Shown one piece after another: positions 35,531-47,204 of a DNA stretch of 64,000 nucleotides. Each line of letters starts with the position of its first letter. The first letter of the stretch is position 1. This DNA is from Seriola aureovittata. Lineage: Eukaryota > Chordata > Actinopteri > Carangiformes > Carangidae. Location: contig NC_079375.1 of assembly GCF_021018895.1 (NCBI RefSeq), forward strand, positions 8,898,732-8,962,731. The letters are read 5' to 3'. The position numbers and the translations under genes were made by a program. The notes under the pieces were generated by a model, which saw nothing but the letters and a program-made list of their open reading frames with translations, searched no databases and was not told the DNA's origin.

Positions 35531-35825
35531 CTTCTACTGAGAGAGCACATTAGTGTTAGGTAAAAGATTTTTCAAGCGTTTTGCTTTCATTGGAAAAGAA
35601 ACAGGAAGTGAGATATGGGGAAGACATGTGACAAAAGTCTCAATTGGACTTGACCCCAGCATGTTTTTGTTTCATGGTATAAGCCTTAGAGCGTCGACCT
35701 ACAGTACCTACTTACCAAGACACCAAGCCGGTGAAATTCTCAAAACTTCACAAACCTGTTGCTTTTAATTCTGATTTGTACAGTATTGTATAGTTCAGTG
35801 TGCACAATAAGTTACTGTAGCATAT
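35531..35825. other. Short unassigned interval
   Basis: A 71-codon plus-strand frame without a domain; nothing else recognised. Confidence 0.4.
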
Positions 35826-35985
35826 TTACGATAGGATAAAATGATGACATTTTATATCCAAATGGTCAAAGGTCAACTTCACTGTGACATCATAATGTTC
35901 TGTAAAAACACTTCTGGCCAATGTTCAACGCTATAACTCAGGAACAGAAGGAGAGATTGTGACCATACTTCCTTCAACTTCACTG
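35826..35985. repeat. Dispersed fish repeat fragment (GGTCAAAGGTCAA family)
   Basis: Reads GATAGGATAAAATGATGACA, then CCAAATGGTCAAAGGTCAAC, TTCACTGTGACATCATAATG, CTATAACTCAGGAACAGAAG and GAGATTGTGACCATA. The order matches a common percomorph repeat and the less complete piece at 2355-2480. Noncoding. Confidence 0.75.
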
Positions 35986-36240
35986 GTTGGCAGAGCCAAA
36001 CATCTGCAAGGCAGTAATTCTTGTTTTGGAGAGATTTTCTCTTAATTTCGTTAATCTAACAGGGGCAATGCACAGCATCATCAGTGCAGATCAAAGGCAA
36101 GGCACTGAGGCCCTTAATGTGATGGTGTTATTGCTAAACATTATCGACAGGCACAAATGTTTGCTGACAGACAGTGGCATTATTGGTAAAGCCGGTGGTA
36201 ATGGACTGAGAAGGTGGAGCTAATTAAAAATAATGAGCTA
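35986..36240. promoter_or_regulatory. Candidate conserved noncoding element
   Basis: Begins as the repeat ends. Contains TTAATTTCGTTAATCTAACA, ATCAAAGGCAAGG (TCF-like) and GCTAATTAAAAATAATGAGC. A 78-codon plus-strand frame crosses it, but no domain is recognised and the start is not supported. Could be a conserved element or, less likely, a coding exon. Confidence 0.25.
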
Positions 36241-36799
36241 CATGGGTTTTCTCTGTATCCTCCTTATCACACCTAACGTTGGGTCAGATTAATTAACCAC
36301 TGAAATCTATCAGCTTTTACCAAAACATACTGGATGTTATACAACCTAAGTGTTAACATTCAGATTATAGATTCTTAAAACATCATCCAAAAAATAAGGA
36401 AATATCATTTACAACAGGCCTCTTTCATTTCTGAAGTGGCTTTTTTAATCATGGCCATTTCCTCCTGCAGAAGAAATGATAATTTGGCATGGAATTCATT
36501 ATTGATTGTGTGTATATCCGTGTTACAAAGGTGGCAGAAAATGCACCCCATAATACAACAGGGCTGCATGAAAAAAGTAATTTTAATCACATTAGTGACC
36601 CGTAGCCTCAATAGCTGACTCCTATGCTGGTGAAAAATAATATTATACCACCATAATATTTGAAAAAATATTTCTGTGGTAATTCATGATGTTTCTCTGC
36701 CACTCTGTAATTATACCTTGTGACTTTATACACCTTTATTAACTTTAACAAGCTTTTTGTTGCAGCTATTCCACAGTGAATGTATTGTATTTTCTAATA
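36241..36799. other. Noncoding stretch with opposed short frames
   Basis: A 60-codon plus frame (36436-36618) and a 68-codon minus frame (36405-36611) overlap. The minus product has a Glu/Lys/Met-rich tail that could form a short helix. Interrupt-free on both strands is more typical of conserved noncoding DNA than of two genes. Confidence 0.3.
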
Positions 36800-36807
36800 G
36801 TATCAGT

Positions 36808-37873
36808 TAGGGATGCAAATATTAAGCAATTTCCTTAATTTCTTTTTACAACCACATTAAGAATCAATAGTCTGTTGATGGTTAAACATTTATGAATGAG
36901 TCTTGATGTGACCAAAACATAGCAAATTAGGAGTTCAAAAAGCAGATTAAGTTACTTGAATTGCAAAGTAAACAACACAATAATGACTTAATTTCAAATT
37001 GCGGAGCTTCCATTCCCATCTGCTGCTATTCATCGACAGACGGGACACACACTTTACTTACTTGTTGACAGAATCCAAAGTATTAAACAACAATACTGCA
37101 CAACTTCCAGGCTTAAGTGGAGAGCATACATTACATCAGGCTAAATGAAACAATTAACAATTAAAACAAAATCCGCCCCATTTTTCAAAAATCAAAAGGG
37201 CTGGAGCCTTCGACAATAAATAACCTGTAACGTTATTGAATAAATATGTCTCCCCATGGCAGACACTGGTTTTACTGGTTTTATATCAAATAATAAGCAT
37301 ATGTTATCTACATAAAGGTAGTGACTTGTGTGTTGTTCACTGTAGCTTACATTAGTACAGCTGCTGGAAACACCAATCAAGGAAATCTTTCAGCATTTAC
37401 TGCCACTGGTAAAAATGGATCTGTATGCAAAGTAGAGGGGTGTGGCTTATACAGTTTATCAATTTTTATATTGATTATGTTCGCAGCGTGTGTAATTGGA
37501 ATTCTGCTTGTCCCGAACGTTCCATAGCTAGAGCAGTGCTCTCTGTTGGCTGACACTTCAGCGCTGTGTTAACTGAGCAGCTGCCAAAACATGCTAGTTT
37601 GGCATTAGCATAAGCCTCAGATAGCTAGCTAGCTAATGAATGAATCTTAACAACATTATGCTCTACAACATATGACTGTCACAGTGAGCACACAAAGCCA
37701 CACTGCCGCTTGTTTCTTCCTTGGATGGCAAGGAGGTGCATTCATTTTTATTTGTGTGGCACAACCGGTTACACCACAGGTCCTCGTCTTCTTCATGGTC
37801 GATTAATATGCTTTTGATTGATTAAATTATTTGTGGTAATTTATTTAGAATTGATTAATCATTGACATCCCTA
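36808..37873. mobile_element. hAT-like non-autonomous element, 1066 bp, with 8-bp target-site duplication (7/8)
   Basis: The left end TAGGGATGCAAATATTAAGC is an inverted match to the right end, whose reverse complement starts TAGGGATGTCAATGATTAAT. It is flanked by GTATCAGT (36800-36807) and GTATCAAT (37874-37881), an 8-bp duplication with one difference. Inverted ends plus an 8-bp duplication indicate hAT-type insertion. The interior has no recognisable transposase; a 68-codon frame (37321-37527) with a hydrophobic tail is not homologous to anything I know. There is a TAGCTAGCTAGCTAATGAAT patch near 37625. Confidence 0.85.
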
Positions 37874-37881
37874 GTATCAAT

Positions 37882-40011
37882 GTAATATTACAGAGGTTCT
37901 TCAAGTAACAAAGAAATGTGATAACCAGTCAGTTGTCAAAGTTTAGAATGTGTAAGTCAAACTTTACCACACCCACCATGGTGGTAACATACAGGGATTT
38001 TTTTTACTGCCTGAGTGGTACAGCATCAGGTGTTCCACCACTTTATCTTTGTCACTCCTGCAGCCTGAGAGTGTGTGCGTGGGGAGCAGACTCCAAAGCG
38101 AGACTCCAAAATTCAAAGGCGAGAAAACATGGAGCACAGTTTGTGCACCTGTGTGAGTTCACATTGTGTTCACCTCTGGAGTCGCAAATCTGAGACATGT
38201 CACTGAGATTATCGGTGAAGTGAAATGATTGCGGCAGAACTCAATACAGCACAACAAAAATTGAAATAAGTAAAAAGTTTGCAATGTACCTTTTTCCATC
38301 AAATGAACTGAGCCCATCACTGGAAGTCTCATGGTACTGTGTGCTCTGCTAGCTCCACTCTGTGGGGTTGACATAATGTCACAATGCGAGGATGAAGAAG
38401 AGCATGTCCGATTTGGTGAGAAATTACATAGCCAGGAGGTTTTGATTCACAGTCCTGCTCAGGATGCACCTGATGATGCAGAGATTTGGGGAAGTGATAG
38501 GTTTTCCTTAAGGTTTATATCTCCTTCTACCTCTATCTAATCTTTGCACATAATCACTCTCCCCTTCTGAGCAACTGCACATCAACAGTACTGTACGTGA
38601 AATACGAGGAGGTAAAATTGTCATGACAGCTTGCAGCTCACTTGTGTGCATGGAGGCACTGTACACCCCGGCAAGCGTGCAGGCTCATATATTCATCTCT
38701 TTCTCAGTGCGACTCACATTTTTCTTTCAAACCAACACATGCGTCCCTCCAACAGGGTCTGTCTGCAAGCTCCAACCTGAGGTGACAAGGGGGATGAAAG
38801 TAGCTGAGGTGAGAACAAAATTGCACCGTCCCAACTGGCAGCTAAAGCTCATTTAAATTCAGTTACACATGTAACATAGTACCTCAGTGGGTTTTAGCCA
38901 AGGACTGCTGTTTCACCCTCCCAGATCTGTGGTGTGACCCACACAGTACTTCCCTCCCTTCGGAATTAAATCCGGATATTGAAGCAGGTCAGCTCTGAGA
39001 TTGTGTGGGAAGGGGCGGGCTATAGCATTCTTGTATATGTCCTGGTTTATGACTGCTTTGATTAATTGTGGGAGAACATAAGTCTTGTTGAAACAGAGTG
39101 TGTGTAATTAACTATCCACTCAGGGTCTGCCTTGAAATTAATAACTGTGATGTTTAATCAAAATTTACATCAAACAGCGGGAATGCTGTATGAATATTTG
39201 CACATACTGTGCCCTATCAGTTTGACGATAAAGGCTCCACTCTATTATTTTTTTCCCCTGTATTCCCAGTAGTGATATTACTCAAAATTATGGAAATAAG
39301 CTGAATTTGATCAGTTATATGTGGTATCAACACCTGCCTCTGAGGTACAAGTTCTTTAATTAATTGAACAGTAATTAACAGTTAAAGTCAGGATCCTGAG
39401 AGAAAGTGAACTTGAAAGGCAAATCTAAACTAATGAGGTTCTACTTTGAAGTAATGAACTCGCTGGGTTTAGGGTAATCATAGGCTTCTGGGTTTTACTC
39501 AATTTATCTAGAAGACAGTGAGCTATATGGGGATGTACTGTTCTTGAACCTTTTTTTTTCCTGACAACTTTTAGTTGCAACTTCCCTCTTTTATTTACTG
39601 AGAAATTACAACAAGACATCATTTTTAGGGAGACTGAATATCTTATCGTTCCATTTTTGGAAAAGTCTGTGTTTGAGTATTCAATATGGTTTGGTTTGGA
39701 TGTTTTGGGATATTTGAGGAGGGGGAAATTAAGGATTTGAATCAAACTCGGTGAAGAACGTGCACTCTTCAAGGAAAAGGTTGTTTACAGTCTGGGTCTT
39801 ATCAGTGAGGTTTTGGCTAATTGCTGCCAATAGGTCAGCAAAACATGACACTCACCTCCTGGAAACAGCTTTACAACCGAGGCCAAAGAAATGCTAACCT
39901 CATGGGGTTAAACTAAATTGGATACAGCATGTTACTTAGTGGGCTTTAGAGGTGTTGGAAGGTGTAATTGGACAGAGCTGAGCTTGTTGCTTTGCCTGCT
40001 TCTGTCTTTAT
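37882..40011. other. Noncoding stretch, nothing recognised
   Basis: Open frames (e.g. 37918-38193 plus, 39425-39772 minus, 115 codons) show no domains. An 8-T run near 39550 is the only simple sequence of note. No repeat identified until 40012. Confidence 0.4.
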
Positions 40012-40140
40012 AAACTAGGCTAAGCTAGGCTAATGGCCTCCTGCCTCTAGCTCCATATTGAGCGTGGTATCAATCTTCTTATCGAACTCTCAACAAGAAA
40101 GAGAATAAGTGTTTCCCCTAAAATGTTTAACTGTTCCTAT
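40012..40140. repeat. Dispersed fish repeat fragment (GCTAAGCTAGGCTAA family)
   Basis: Reads AACTAGGCTAAGCTAGGCTA, TCTAGCTCCATATTGAGCG, GTGGTATCAATCTTCTTATC, GAACTCTCAACAAGAAAGAG, AATAAGTG and AAAATGTTTAACTGTTCCTA. I recognise this order from memory as a very common fish repeat tail. Short and noncoding. Confidence 0.7.
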
Positions 40141-41139
40141 AATCCATAAATTTACCACTTGCTTAACTAGGCAATCCATGTGTGTATACTGTATCTTGTT
40201 TTAGCTTCTTGGTGGATGATGATGCAGATGAAAAAGGCAAACACGTTTGAAAAGTCTACCCTTAAGCTGCAAATCAGACACTTGATTTAGCCTCACAGCA
40301 CTGCTAAACAACATTACCTTCAGACTTTGCTACCAAAAGACAAACTACAAAATGTGGATATTATGAAATAGATAATGTGAGTGTGACAGCTCTGCAGTCA
40401 ACAGCTGTTGATGTTTTTTTGAACTGTCATTCTAGGTGATTTAAGAAGCATCAGTAGTGTCAGTGATCGAGTTTGTATTCAAATAAAAAGCTCAGTTAGT
40501 TTTTATCTGAATACAAAAAGAAACAAAAACATTTTTCTATTTCAACAAATAGAGAGGAAAATAGTGATCACTCTTAGCACAGATGGTGGAAATATGTGTG
40601 TTTGGGTGGCATAGGTGCAGACGCACATGCCCACGCACACACACTTGATGCTCACGTCGGCAGCCTGTCCACCTGACTTTTTCAGTGACAGAGAATAGAG
40701 TGAGGCGGTGGCAGTTATTATAGCTCTGCTGTCATTAATATCAGTTTTAGTTTCTCAGGCATGCAGTGGTGCTGGTGGGGCTTAGTCACTGATGGTGGGG
40801 GTCATTACATCTTGTCGGCTCTTGTCTACCTGTCTCTGCCTCCACAGGACACTAACAAACCCTGCTGCCTCCAGTGAACCATCCAGCACAGGAGCAACCA
40901 GATAGAAAATAGGTGTAGTGCCAGTCACCTCTGTTACAGACATAGCTCCAGAGGGACAGAATTAACAGCTCCCTCACCGCTGCAACATATGAATAATGGT
41001 TATTAGACCTGCTATCACCATGGGACTTAAACTTTGTGGTCATTACTTCAGATGATATGACCATAAACAATGCAAGTATGTCACCAGGCTAACTATGGCC
41101 AATAAATTTTAATATACAACAACATCTGTATTGGTCTGT
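40141..41139. other. Noncoding stretch, nothing recognised
   Basis: Short CA-rich sequence near 40625-40645. A 72-codon minus-strand frame at 40852-41070 has no domain. Confidence 0.4.
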
Positions 41140-41260
41140 TGTGACTCAGTTGGAAGGCCGTGCACTAACACTGGTAGTAAGTATCGAAGCTCCAGCAACA
41201 CTTCAGTGCAGTATGATGTAACTGGCAGGTTGGAGCCTGTTGCCTTCATGAGAAAGAACA
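41140..41260 (+). repeat. Possible tRNA-derived SINE scrap
   Basis: TGTGACTCAGTTGGAAGGCCGTG followed by AGTATCGAAGCTCCAGC resembles the box A (TGGCTCAGTTGGTAG) and box B (GGTTCGA) region of fish tRNA-type SINEs. Both boxes are degraded, no tRNA cloverleaf is intact, and no poly-A or direct repeats are seen. Could be chance similarity. Confidence 0.25.
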
Positions 41261-42981
41261 GTTAAATATAAGCACGAAAGAAGAAATGAAGCCAACCGAA
41301 TAAACTATGATTAACACAGCAGCCTAGAGGATATTTACATGTGTGGCCATGAATGAGTTTAATATATAGTCACGTTGTTTTAGACAAATCAATACTTGTG
41401 CTTACTCTGCCAGTTTCATGGGTTCAATTTCCCCACATGCTAAAATATATACACCCATTAAGTCTGGAGGATATAGTTATCAATATCATGGTTTTAAATC
41501 CTATTCTGATAAGGCAAATGTCAAGCTATTAAACATTGTATCACATATGTAAAACAAAAATTTAATGATCAAATTTCTTAATTTTTAAATTTTGAAGCTC
41601 TTGCACAGGATCAAGTTTTAGTGACTCCTGATATTAAAATATACTGTATTGTCTGTTCTAGCAGCAACATTTTGTGACTGAAGTTGATTATTTAGTCATG
41701 TGTCCTCAAAATGTAATTGCTGTTGCAAATTTTGTAATAAATAAAAATAATTTCTTAGAGACAGGATCGAGCGCGAAGAAACTGAAATCCTTCAGTGTTG
41801 GTCACTTGCATTCATTATATTTATAGTCGGATAACATTCACCTTAATGTTATGACATTACAGTCAGTAGATTAACCCAAATCTTACCAAATAAAAATTTA
41901 CCGACCCAAAAAGCTGCAACCAAATAAACCAAGTGTGTAGAGTGTGAAGGGTTTCTGGTGTTTACTCAGTTACAGTTTGCTTGAAATTATTAATTCAAGC
42001 AACAGAATTTTGAAAAACAATTTTGTGATTTAATCATACTCTAACAATCTGTTGATATTAAATTATTTTCAAGCGCCCATTATAATCCTAGATGTTCTGA
42101 GTAGAAAATCATCAGGAAACGCTGTGTGTTTAAAAAATACCACCGCCATCAGAAGAATTGATAGACGTATATGCTCTGAAATAAAGCACTGAAGCCTCAG
42201 ACATATCTATATAAGCACACTGCATGTCATGATCGTGTTTACATCCTCACACACTCTAGCCCGCACATACCCGCACAGAGCCATGTGGTGCAGCCCCTAC
42301 AGTAGTTCATTGCAGGTATAGCATTTTTATGGCCTGCAGACAGATTGCGTGGACCTGTGGTTTGCTGAGGAAGGCAGGGAACAGTATTAGTCTCCATCCC
42401 CTTACGTCAGTGGTCATAACATTTGCCATTACTTCCCCTGCAAGATTCAATCACCAGCACACAAAGCCATGCTTCACGCACAATGAAAGGCGAGTGCTTT
42501 CTGTCAGGCATTCTGCAGAGTGAATTGCATATAGAGTGACTCCGAGATAGCATTGTTTCTGGCTGCCATAAAAAATCTATTTAAGGCAAATCTAATCTTC
42601 ATAATCTTCTCCCTCAGAGGTGGTGAACGGTGATGGGAAAGATTTCCATCCAAGTCCTGGGTGTCTGGTTGGCAGTGCACAGGGCTCGAGGATGTAGGAA
42701 ATTGCTGGGAGCAGAGGATATTAAACTTCAATTTGAGAACACTGATAAGCACTGAATTGGTGATTTATTTAGGCATATTGTCAACTAAATCATCCTTAAC
42801 CACTGGACACAAGTATATTCATAAACACAACCCTCCTGCTTGCTTTACAATTCTATTTTTTTCATATCTTCAATCTGAACTGTAGGGTAAATACTGTATG
42901 TCCTCACACAAGTTAGAGATATGGTTTTGAACGAAGATAATTTTCCCAGAGATTAGTTGTGGTGTAGCCTAGCAACCATGG

Positions 42982-42983
<2 letters not shown>
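41261..42983. other. Noncoding stretch, nothing recognised
   Basis: AT-rich. Frames at 42329-42885 are short, overlap on opposite strands and have no domains. GGGTTCAATTTCCCC near 41420 resembles a tRNA box B but has no box A. Confidence 0.4.

Positions 42984-43014
<31 letters not shown>
42984..43014. repeat. (GT)n microsatellite
   Basis: Uninterrupted GT/TG run of about 31 bases. A short minus-strand frame crossing it is a repeat artefact. Confidence 0.95.
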
Positions 43015-43016
<2 letters not shown>

Positions 43017-43429
43017 AAAGGAGATGGGGACAGAAAGCAGGAGGGAGCTTCCTATCTCTTCTCTTTCTCTCCTTCCTTTCTTTCTTCTTAAATGCTATGG
43101 CCTCTAAAGCGGCTGTGCACATTACTCCACCGTGCGTCATTTCGGAGCGTGTAAATGGGCCGGTGTGGTTCAGTAAGAAAAAGGGGGCCCTCCTAAGTCC
43201 GCAGCAGTGGATGAATTATTAATGGGTATAAATCCCAAACAGACGGATGGGGCCGAGACTAATGTCCACTGGCATGAGTTCCTTGGAGATGGGCAGCGTC
43301 TCAAGGATAGCCAGGCAGCCTGGCAGCTTCACACCACTGTCAGCTGGGGACACTAGATCACTGCAGTGGCAGGGACACTCAACAAAGATCATCCTCACCT
43401 CCATGCTGCATTGTAAACATTAACAGCAG
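43015..43429. promoter_or_regulatory. Candidate conserved noncoding element between two microsatellites
   Basis: GC-richer than its surroundings, with GAATTATTAATGGG followed by GGGTATAAATCCC (43224-43236, partly palindromic and TATA-like) and GATCACTGCAGTG. Flanked on both sides by GT arrays. Regulatory role is inferred. Confidence 0.25.
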
Positions 43430-43455
43430 TGTGTGTGTGTGTGTGTGTGTGTGTT
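43430..43455. repeat. (GT)n microsatellite
   Basis: About 13 GT units. Confidence 0.9.
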
Positions 43456-44477
43456 CTTTTATTTTTCTTTTCGTGAGCTTGAAGTGTCCTCTAAGGGATT
43501 CTTTGAGGGATTAGTTTATGCTCAGGATTTAGGTTTAAGGTTAACTTCAGAAGAAGGATTAAGTTGTGTTTAAGAGGTGGTTAAGAGGTCAAGGAGTGAA
43601 TCTAACCAATTAAGCTATATAAGTATAGTAATACAACAAATGAATGGCAACAGCTACTTCTTGTTGATGTGTGTTTGGCTGTAGCTATGCAGCTATACAT
43701 CTGTTCTCCTTCTTTCCATTTGCTTCTCACTTTGTGTTTGTCTAAGAATCACAATCGGACAGAGGTGGGAGGGAGGGGGAAACACTTTTTTTTTTTTTTT
43801 TTATGAAAAAAAATGCCAAAATGAAGGAAAAAGAATTTTGCTACACCCGCTGTTTCTGTTAGCAGAAAAAGCACTGCTATATCCTCATGAATTGTCTTGG
43901 CACTTCAGGCTGCCAGAAGCAACCATTTACAGCCCGTCCTCATGACTCATCATAATGAAAAATCTTCACACCAAAAAGTCTGTAGTATTGAAAACAGGAA
44001 AGTTTCATTGCAGAGTGGGAAAAGTGACTCACTTTTACAAAATGATAACTGAAATACAAGTACAACTTTCTATGGATTATAATGAAGTAATTAGCCATCT
44101 CACAAACTTTGACTGGAAGATAACATTCGTTAGAATGGGATCATTTGTCATCATCAGTTTCAGGAAAGTCTGAAAATGAATGCATTCAATTTATAGGATT
44201 AAACCCTTCAGTTATTTCTAATGCAGTTTGTGCCTGCTGGTGAATTACTTAACTCTTAATGATATTAGACTTATATTCTTTTTAATATAGCTCTTAATTA
44301 TGTGAGTAAATCCAGTAAGTCTGGCATGCAGATATGTAACCCTGGTACATTACAATGCAGCAATACAGTCCTGGAATAAATAAAATGCTGCATTTGTGTT
44401 CTACTGGCCTTTATTAAATCATTCATTACTATGCAGTCCAATGCAATACCACAACAAAGTACAGCCTAAAAACTTAA
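43456..44477. other. Noncoding stretch with poly-T tract
   Basis: A run of 17 T at 43786-43802, then ATG and eight A. A 72-codon plus-strand frame at 43955-44173 has no domain. Confidence 0.4.
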
Positions 44478-44925
44478 TTAATAATTAACCGCTTAACCAT
44501 TAACTGACAATAACAATACGACTAATACTACCAATTAAACAGTTAAAATAGTCTGAGACATCAGTACCATCTATTCTCTGCTGTGGGTCTCACAGTCAAC
44601 AGCCTGCGCACCAGTCACTTCAACGTGTTGCTATTACTGATTAAAAACCAGTGGACAAGCTGCCAGCTATGCTGACGGCTGAAAATTCAATGTGTCTTTT
44701 GTTTTTGTTTACACTTTACAAAGTTTGGCTACTATTTGCTATTTGATTTAATTAGTTAGTTAATTTTCCTACACGTGAGAAGCTATTGTGCCAGTTATAC
44801 ACAGAAAGCTGGGCGTCAGAGGACTCAATATGTGTTTTGTTTACAGACACTTATCCATTCGAAATAATACATTTTAATCTTGTCGGTTAACGGTTAATAG
44901 TCGGTTAATGAGCGTCAGCTATCCG
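44478..44925. mobile_element. Probable hAT-like MITE with 'TTAACCGGTTAACC' ends
   Basis: The left end carries AATTAACCGCTTAACCATTAAC. The right end carries GTCGGTTAACGGTTAATAGT and CGGTTAATGAGCGTCAG. These are inverted copies of the TTAACCGNTTAACC type of end seen in fish hAT elements. Exact boundaries and a clean target-site duplication were not found. The interior is noncoding. Confidence 0.5.
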
Positions 44926-45369
44926 TCAGAAAGAAAATTCAAAACAAGCATCCCTCGTCAACACACAAACAACTGAAGTATGTAATTGTAAAACTGAATA
45001 ATTTATTAATAATTTGACTGTCACACTGTTCCTCTTGGCCACAGGAAAGACAACTCTGACTGCTCCATTTCTGCAGTTGAGATATCAGGAGATGTTTGTC
45101 AGGGATGTTAATAAGACCAAAAAGAAATTTGAAGACAGTTAAACTGGCCTTGCTGGACACTTGTGAAGCAGATAACAGACCCTGTGTGGACAGATGGGTG
45201 GAAAGCAGCTAGGCTAGCAACATTAAGGCTACAAATAAAACCCATAATACATCACTCTCACAGCAACAGGGACACTCAGTGGAACACGAGCTGGCTGTTC
45301 TACATAGCAGGATATCTAGTCCCTGAATATAAGATGATTACATTGTAGCCATGCTAGCAGTACGGCTTC
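44926..45369. other. Noncoding stretch between two repeats
   Basis: Frames at 44939-45160 (minus) and 45163-45348 (plus) are short with no domain. Confidence 0.4.
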
Positions 45370-45690
45370 AGGGATATCCGTGGATCAGACAGTCAGCGAC
45401 TTTGGTCCAGACTGAAAGATCTCAATAAAAAGTCATTGGATTGCCATTAAATTTTGTGCAGACATACATGTCGTCCAGAGGAGGAATCCCAGTGACTTTG
45501 GTGATCACCTTTTTTTATGAACAAAGTTTCAATTTGTCCATATTGTGATTAATTGGTGATATCTTATCAGTCTCAGCTGTATGCTCAGTGCTACTTAGCA
45601 ACACTAAAGTTTACCCTCCAAACATAAGCATATTCACATTGTCGTTGTTATCATGTTAGCATGCTGACATTAGCTTCAAGCACTGCAGCA
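45370..45690. repeat. Dispersed fish repeat, inverted relative to 5500-6060
   Basis: Reads CGACTTTGGTCCAGACTGAA, AGATCTCAATAAAAAGTC, TTGGATTGCCATTAAATTTT, GAGGAATCCCAGTGACTTTG, GTGATCACC, and then CATGTTAGCATGCTGACATT. These are the reverse complements of the words in the 5.5-6.06 kb copy. Noncoding. Confidence 0.75.
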
Positions 45691-46299
45691 ACTCCTGTAG
45701 TGAGACTGCGCAGAGCTGATGCTCCTTTGGAACAACCAAGAAAAAATATTCATGACCAATAAAGTATTCTTTGCAGAGCCATTGTGTACATTGCATTAAG
45801 TGGTATATTTTCTGGGTCCCAGTTTTATAGTATGTAAAGTATACAGTATATACATTCAAAAGCCCCGTGCTGTGCATTGTGGATCCTGGGCTCCATTAAA
45901 TTTTGTATTGACAGGACAGACCTTGGTAACAAGGCAAACAGAGAAGCCAGCTGTGCCTTTGGGGAGGTTTGCTTATTAACAGGCAGGGAGTCAGAACACA
46001 CACTGAGACACAGAGGCAGAGATCACTATTGAGCTGTCTGTCACCAGGGAAATTGCTCCTGTCCATACACCGCAAAAAACATCCTTCTCAACGAGTGATT
46101 TATTTATTTCATCAGTCCTAAAATCATGGCTCACCCAGTGTGGCCACCTGAGGAGAGGCCAAGGGGGGAGCTTTTAATTCAGCTTTTTTATTCCATATTT
46201 TCTTCTTTTGTCCATCTGTCCTTCGCACTATACACAAATAGCTCCGGTGCAGTTTTGACTCATTGTAGGGGGGGGGGCTGACTCATCACACAAATGCTT
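45691..46299. other. Noncoding stretch with G-run
   Basis: A run of ten G lies near 46267-46276. A 73-codon minus-strand frame is without domains. Confidence 0.4.
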
Positions 46300-46650
46300 A
46301 TTCATTTGTATTATTTAGTGTAACACAGCGTCTAAAGCATCTGTTTTTCAAATGACATGTTTAATTTTGCCCCGCTTGCTTTTGTCTTTGTCTTTTAACT
46401 TAACTTTTCTTAACTCAGTCTGCCATTAAAACAGGATCACCTCATGCATTTTCAGGGCTTTTTCACATGCTAATTAACTTTTTCTCTCTTCTAAATTTTA
46501 AGTGTCTTCAAACAAATTAGATTACTCCAGTGACAGGATAAAATCTCTGCAAAAAAAATTAAATGAAAAGTTGATGTATATCAAAATTAATTAGTGAGTC
46601 TTGTGTATCTCATCACCTTGTTCGAACTTTCCACTCAACTTGTAGTATTT
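46300..46650. promoter_or_regulatory. Candidate conserved noncoding element
   Basis: Repeat-poor, AT-rich block with CACATGCTAATTAACTTT, CAAATTAGATTACTCC, GACAGGATAAAATC and CAAAATTAATTAGTGAG words. This is homeodomain-rich vocabulary without an open frame. Inferred only. Confidence 0.25.
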
Positions 46651-46699
46651 ATATGGATCCTCTGCATTGGACTGAATGACTCTATAGGAGGGACTTGAT

Positions 46700-47138
46700 T
46701 TAGCGTTGTTCATCACTCTGGACCAGCATCGTAGGAGGAGAATAATGAAGCTCATTGTTTGCACTGAGAAGTCTGAGAAGATCTGTCACAGCAGGTGAGG
46801 CCCTTCCTTTCCAGCTGGTGCTAATGAAGCCTGCTAGGACTCTCCACAGTTTTTCATCTCCACTGTCAGAACAGGCTTTAGAGATTAAGTCACATAGAGA
46901 CCTGCTTCTCGTTTTTTGAAGTGAAGTTATATAAGAACACGAGGGCCGAACCACGCATCATCAACCCATTCCTCTTTACAGTCTGTAGGGATTTCAAAGT
47001 GATTGCTCGTCTGAAATGTACCAGTGAACTGAAGTGGAGCTTATTGTGACGTCCACTTTGTGGAAATTTAATCAGAGTACAAGGAAGGTAATAATTACAA
47101 TTCGGGTACGTTTTCATTAAAAAATTATAGAACGTCAC
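46700..47138 (-). other. Two overlapping minus-strand frames of unknown significance
   Basis: Frames at 46890-47138 (82 codons) and 46700-46954 (84 codons) overlap by about 65 bases in different frames. The second is rich in Leu, Ser and Arg and lacks low-complexity sequence. I recognise no domain in either. A frameshifted retrocopy or unclassified transposon coding remnant is conceivable; chance is more likely. Confidence 0.15.
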
Positions 47139-47204
47139 AGCAGGTGATATAAGATGTGAGCTGTAATCTTGTTTTCAGTTTGTTTTCAGGGAAGCAGACA
47201 ATTA

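Noticed and set aside
41420..41436. GGGTTCAATTTCCCC resembling a tRNA box B
   Set aside because: No box A or cloverleaf within tRNA distance, so no tRNA gene is called.
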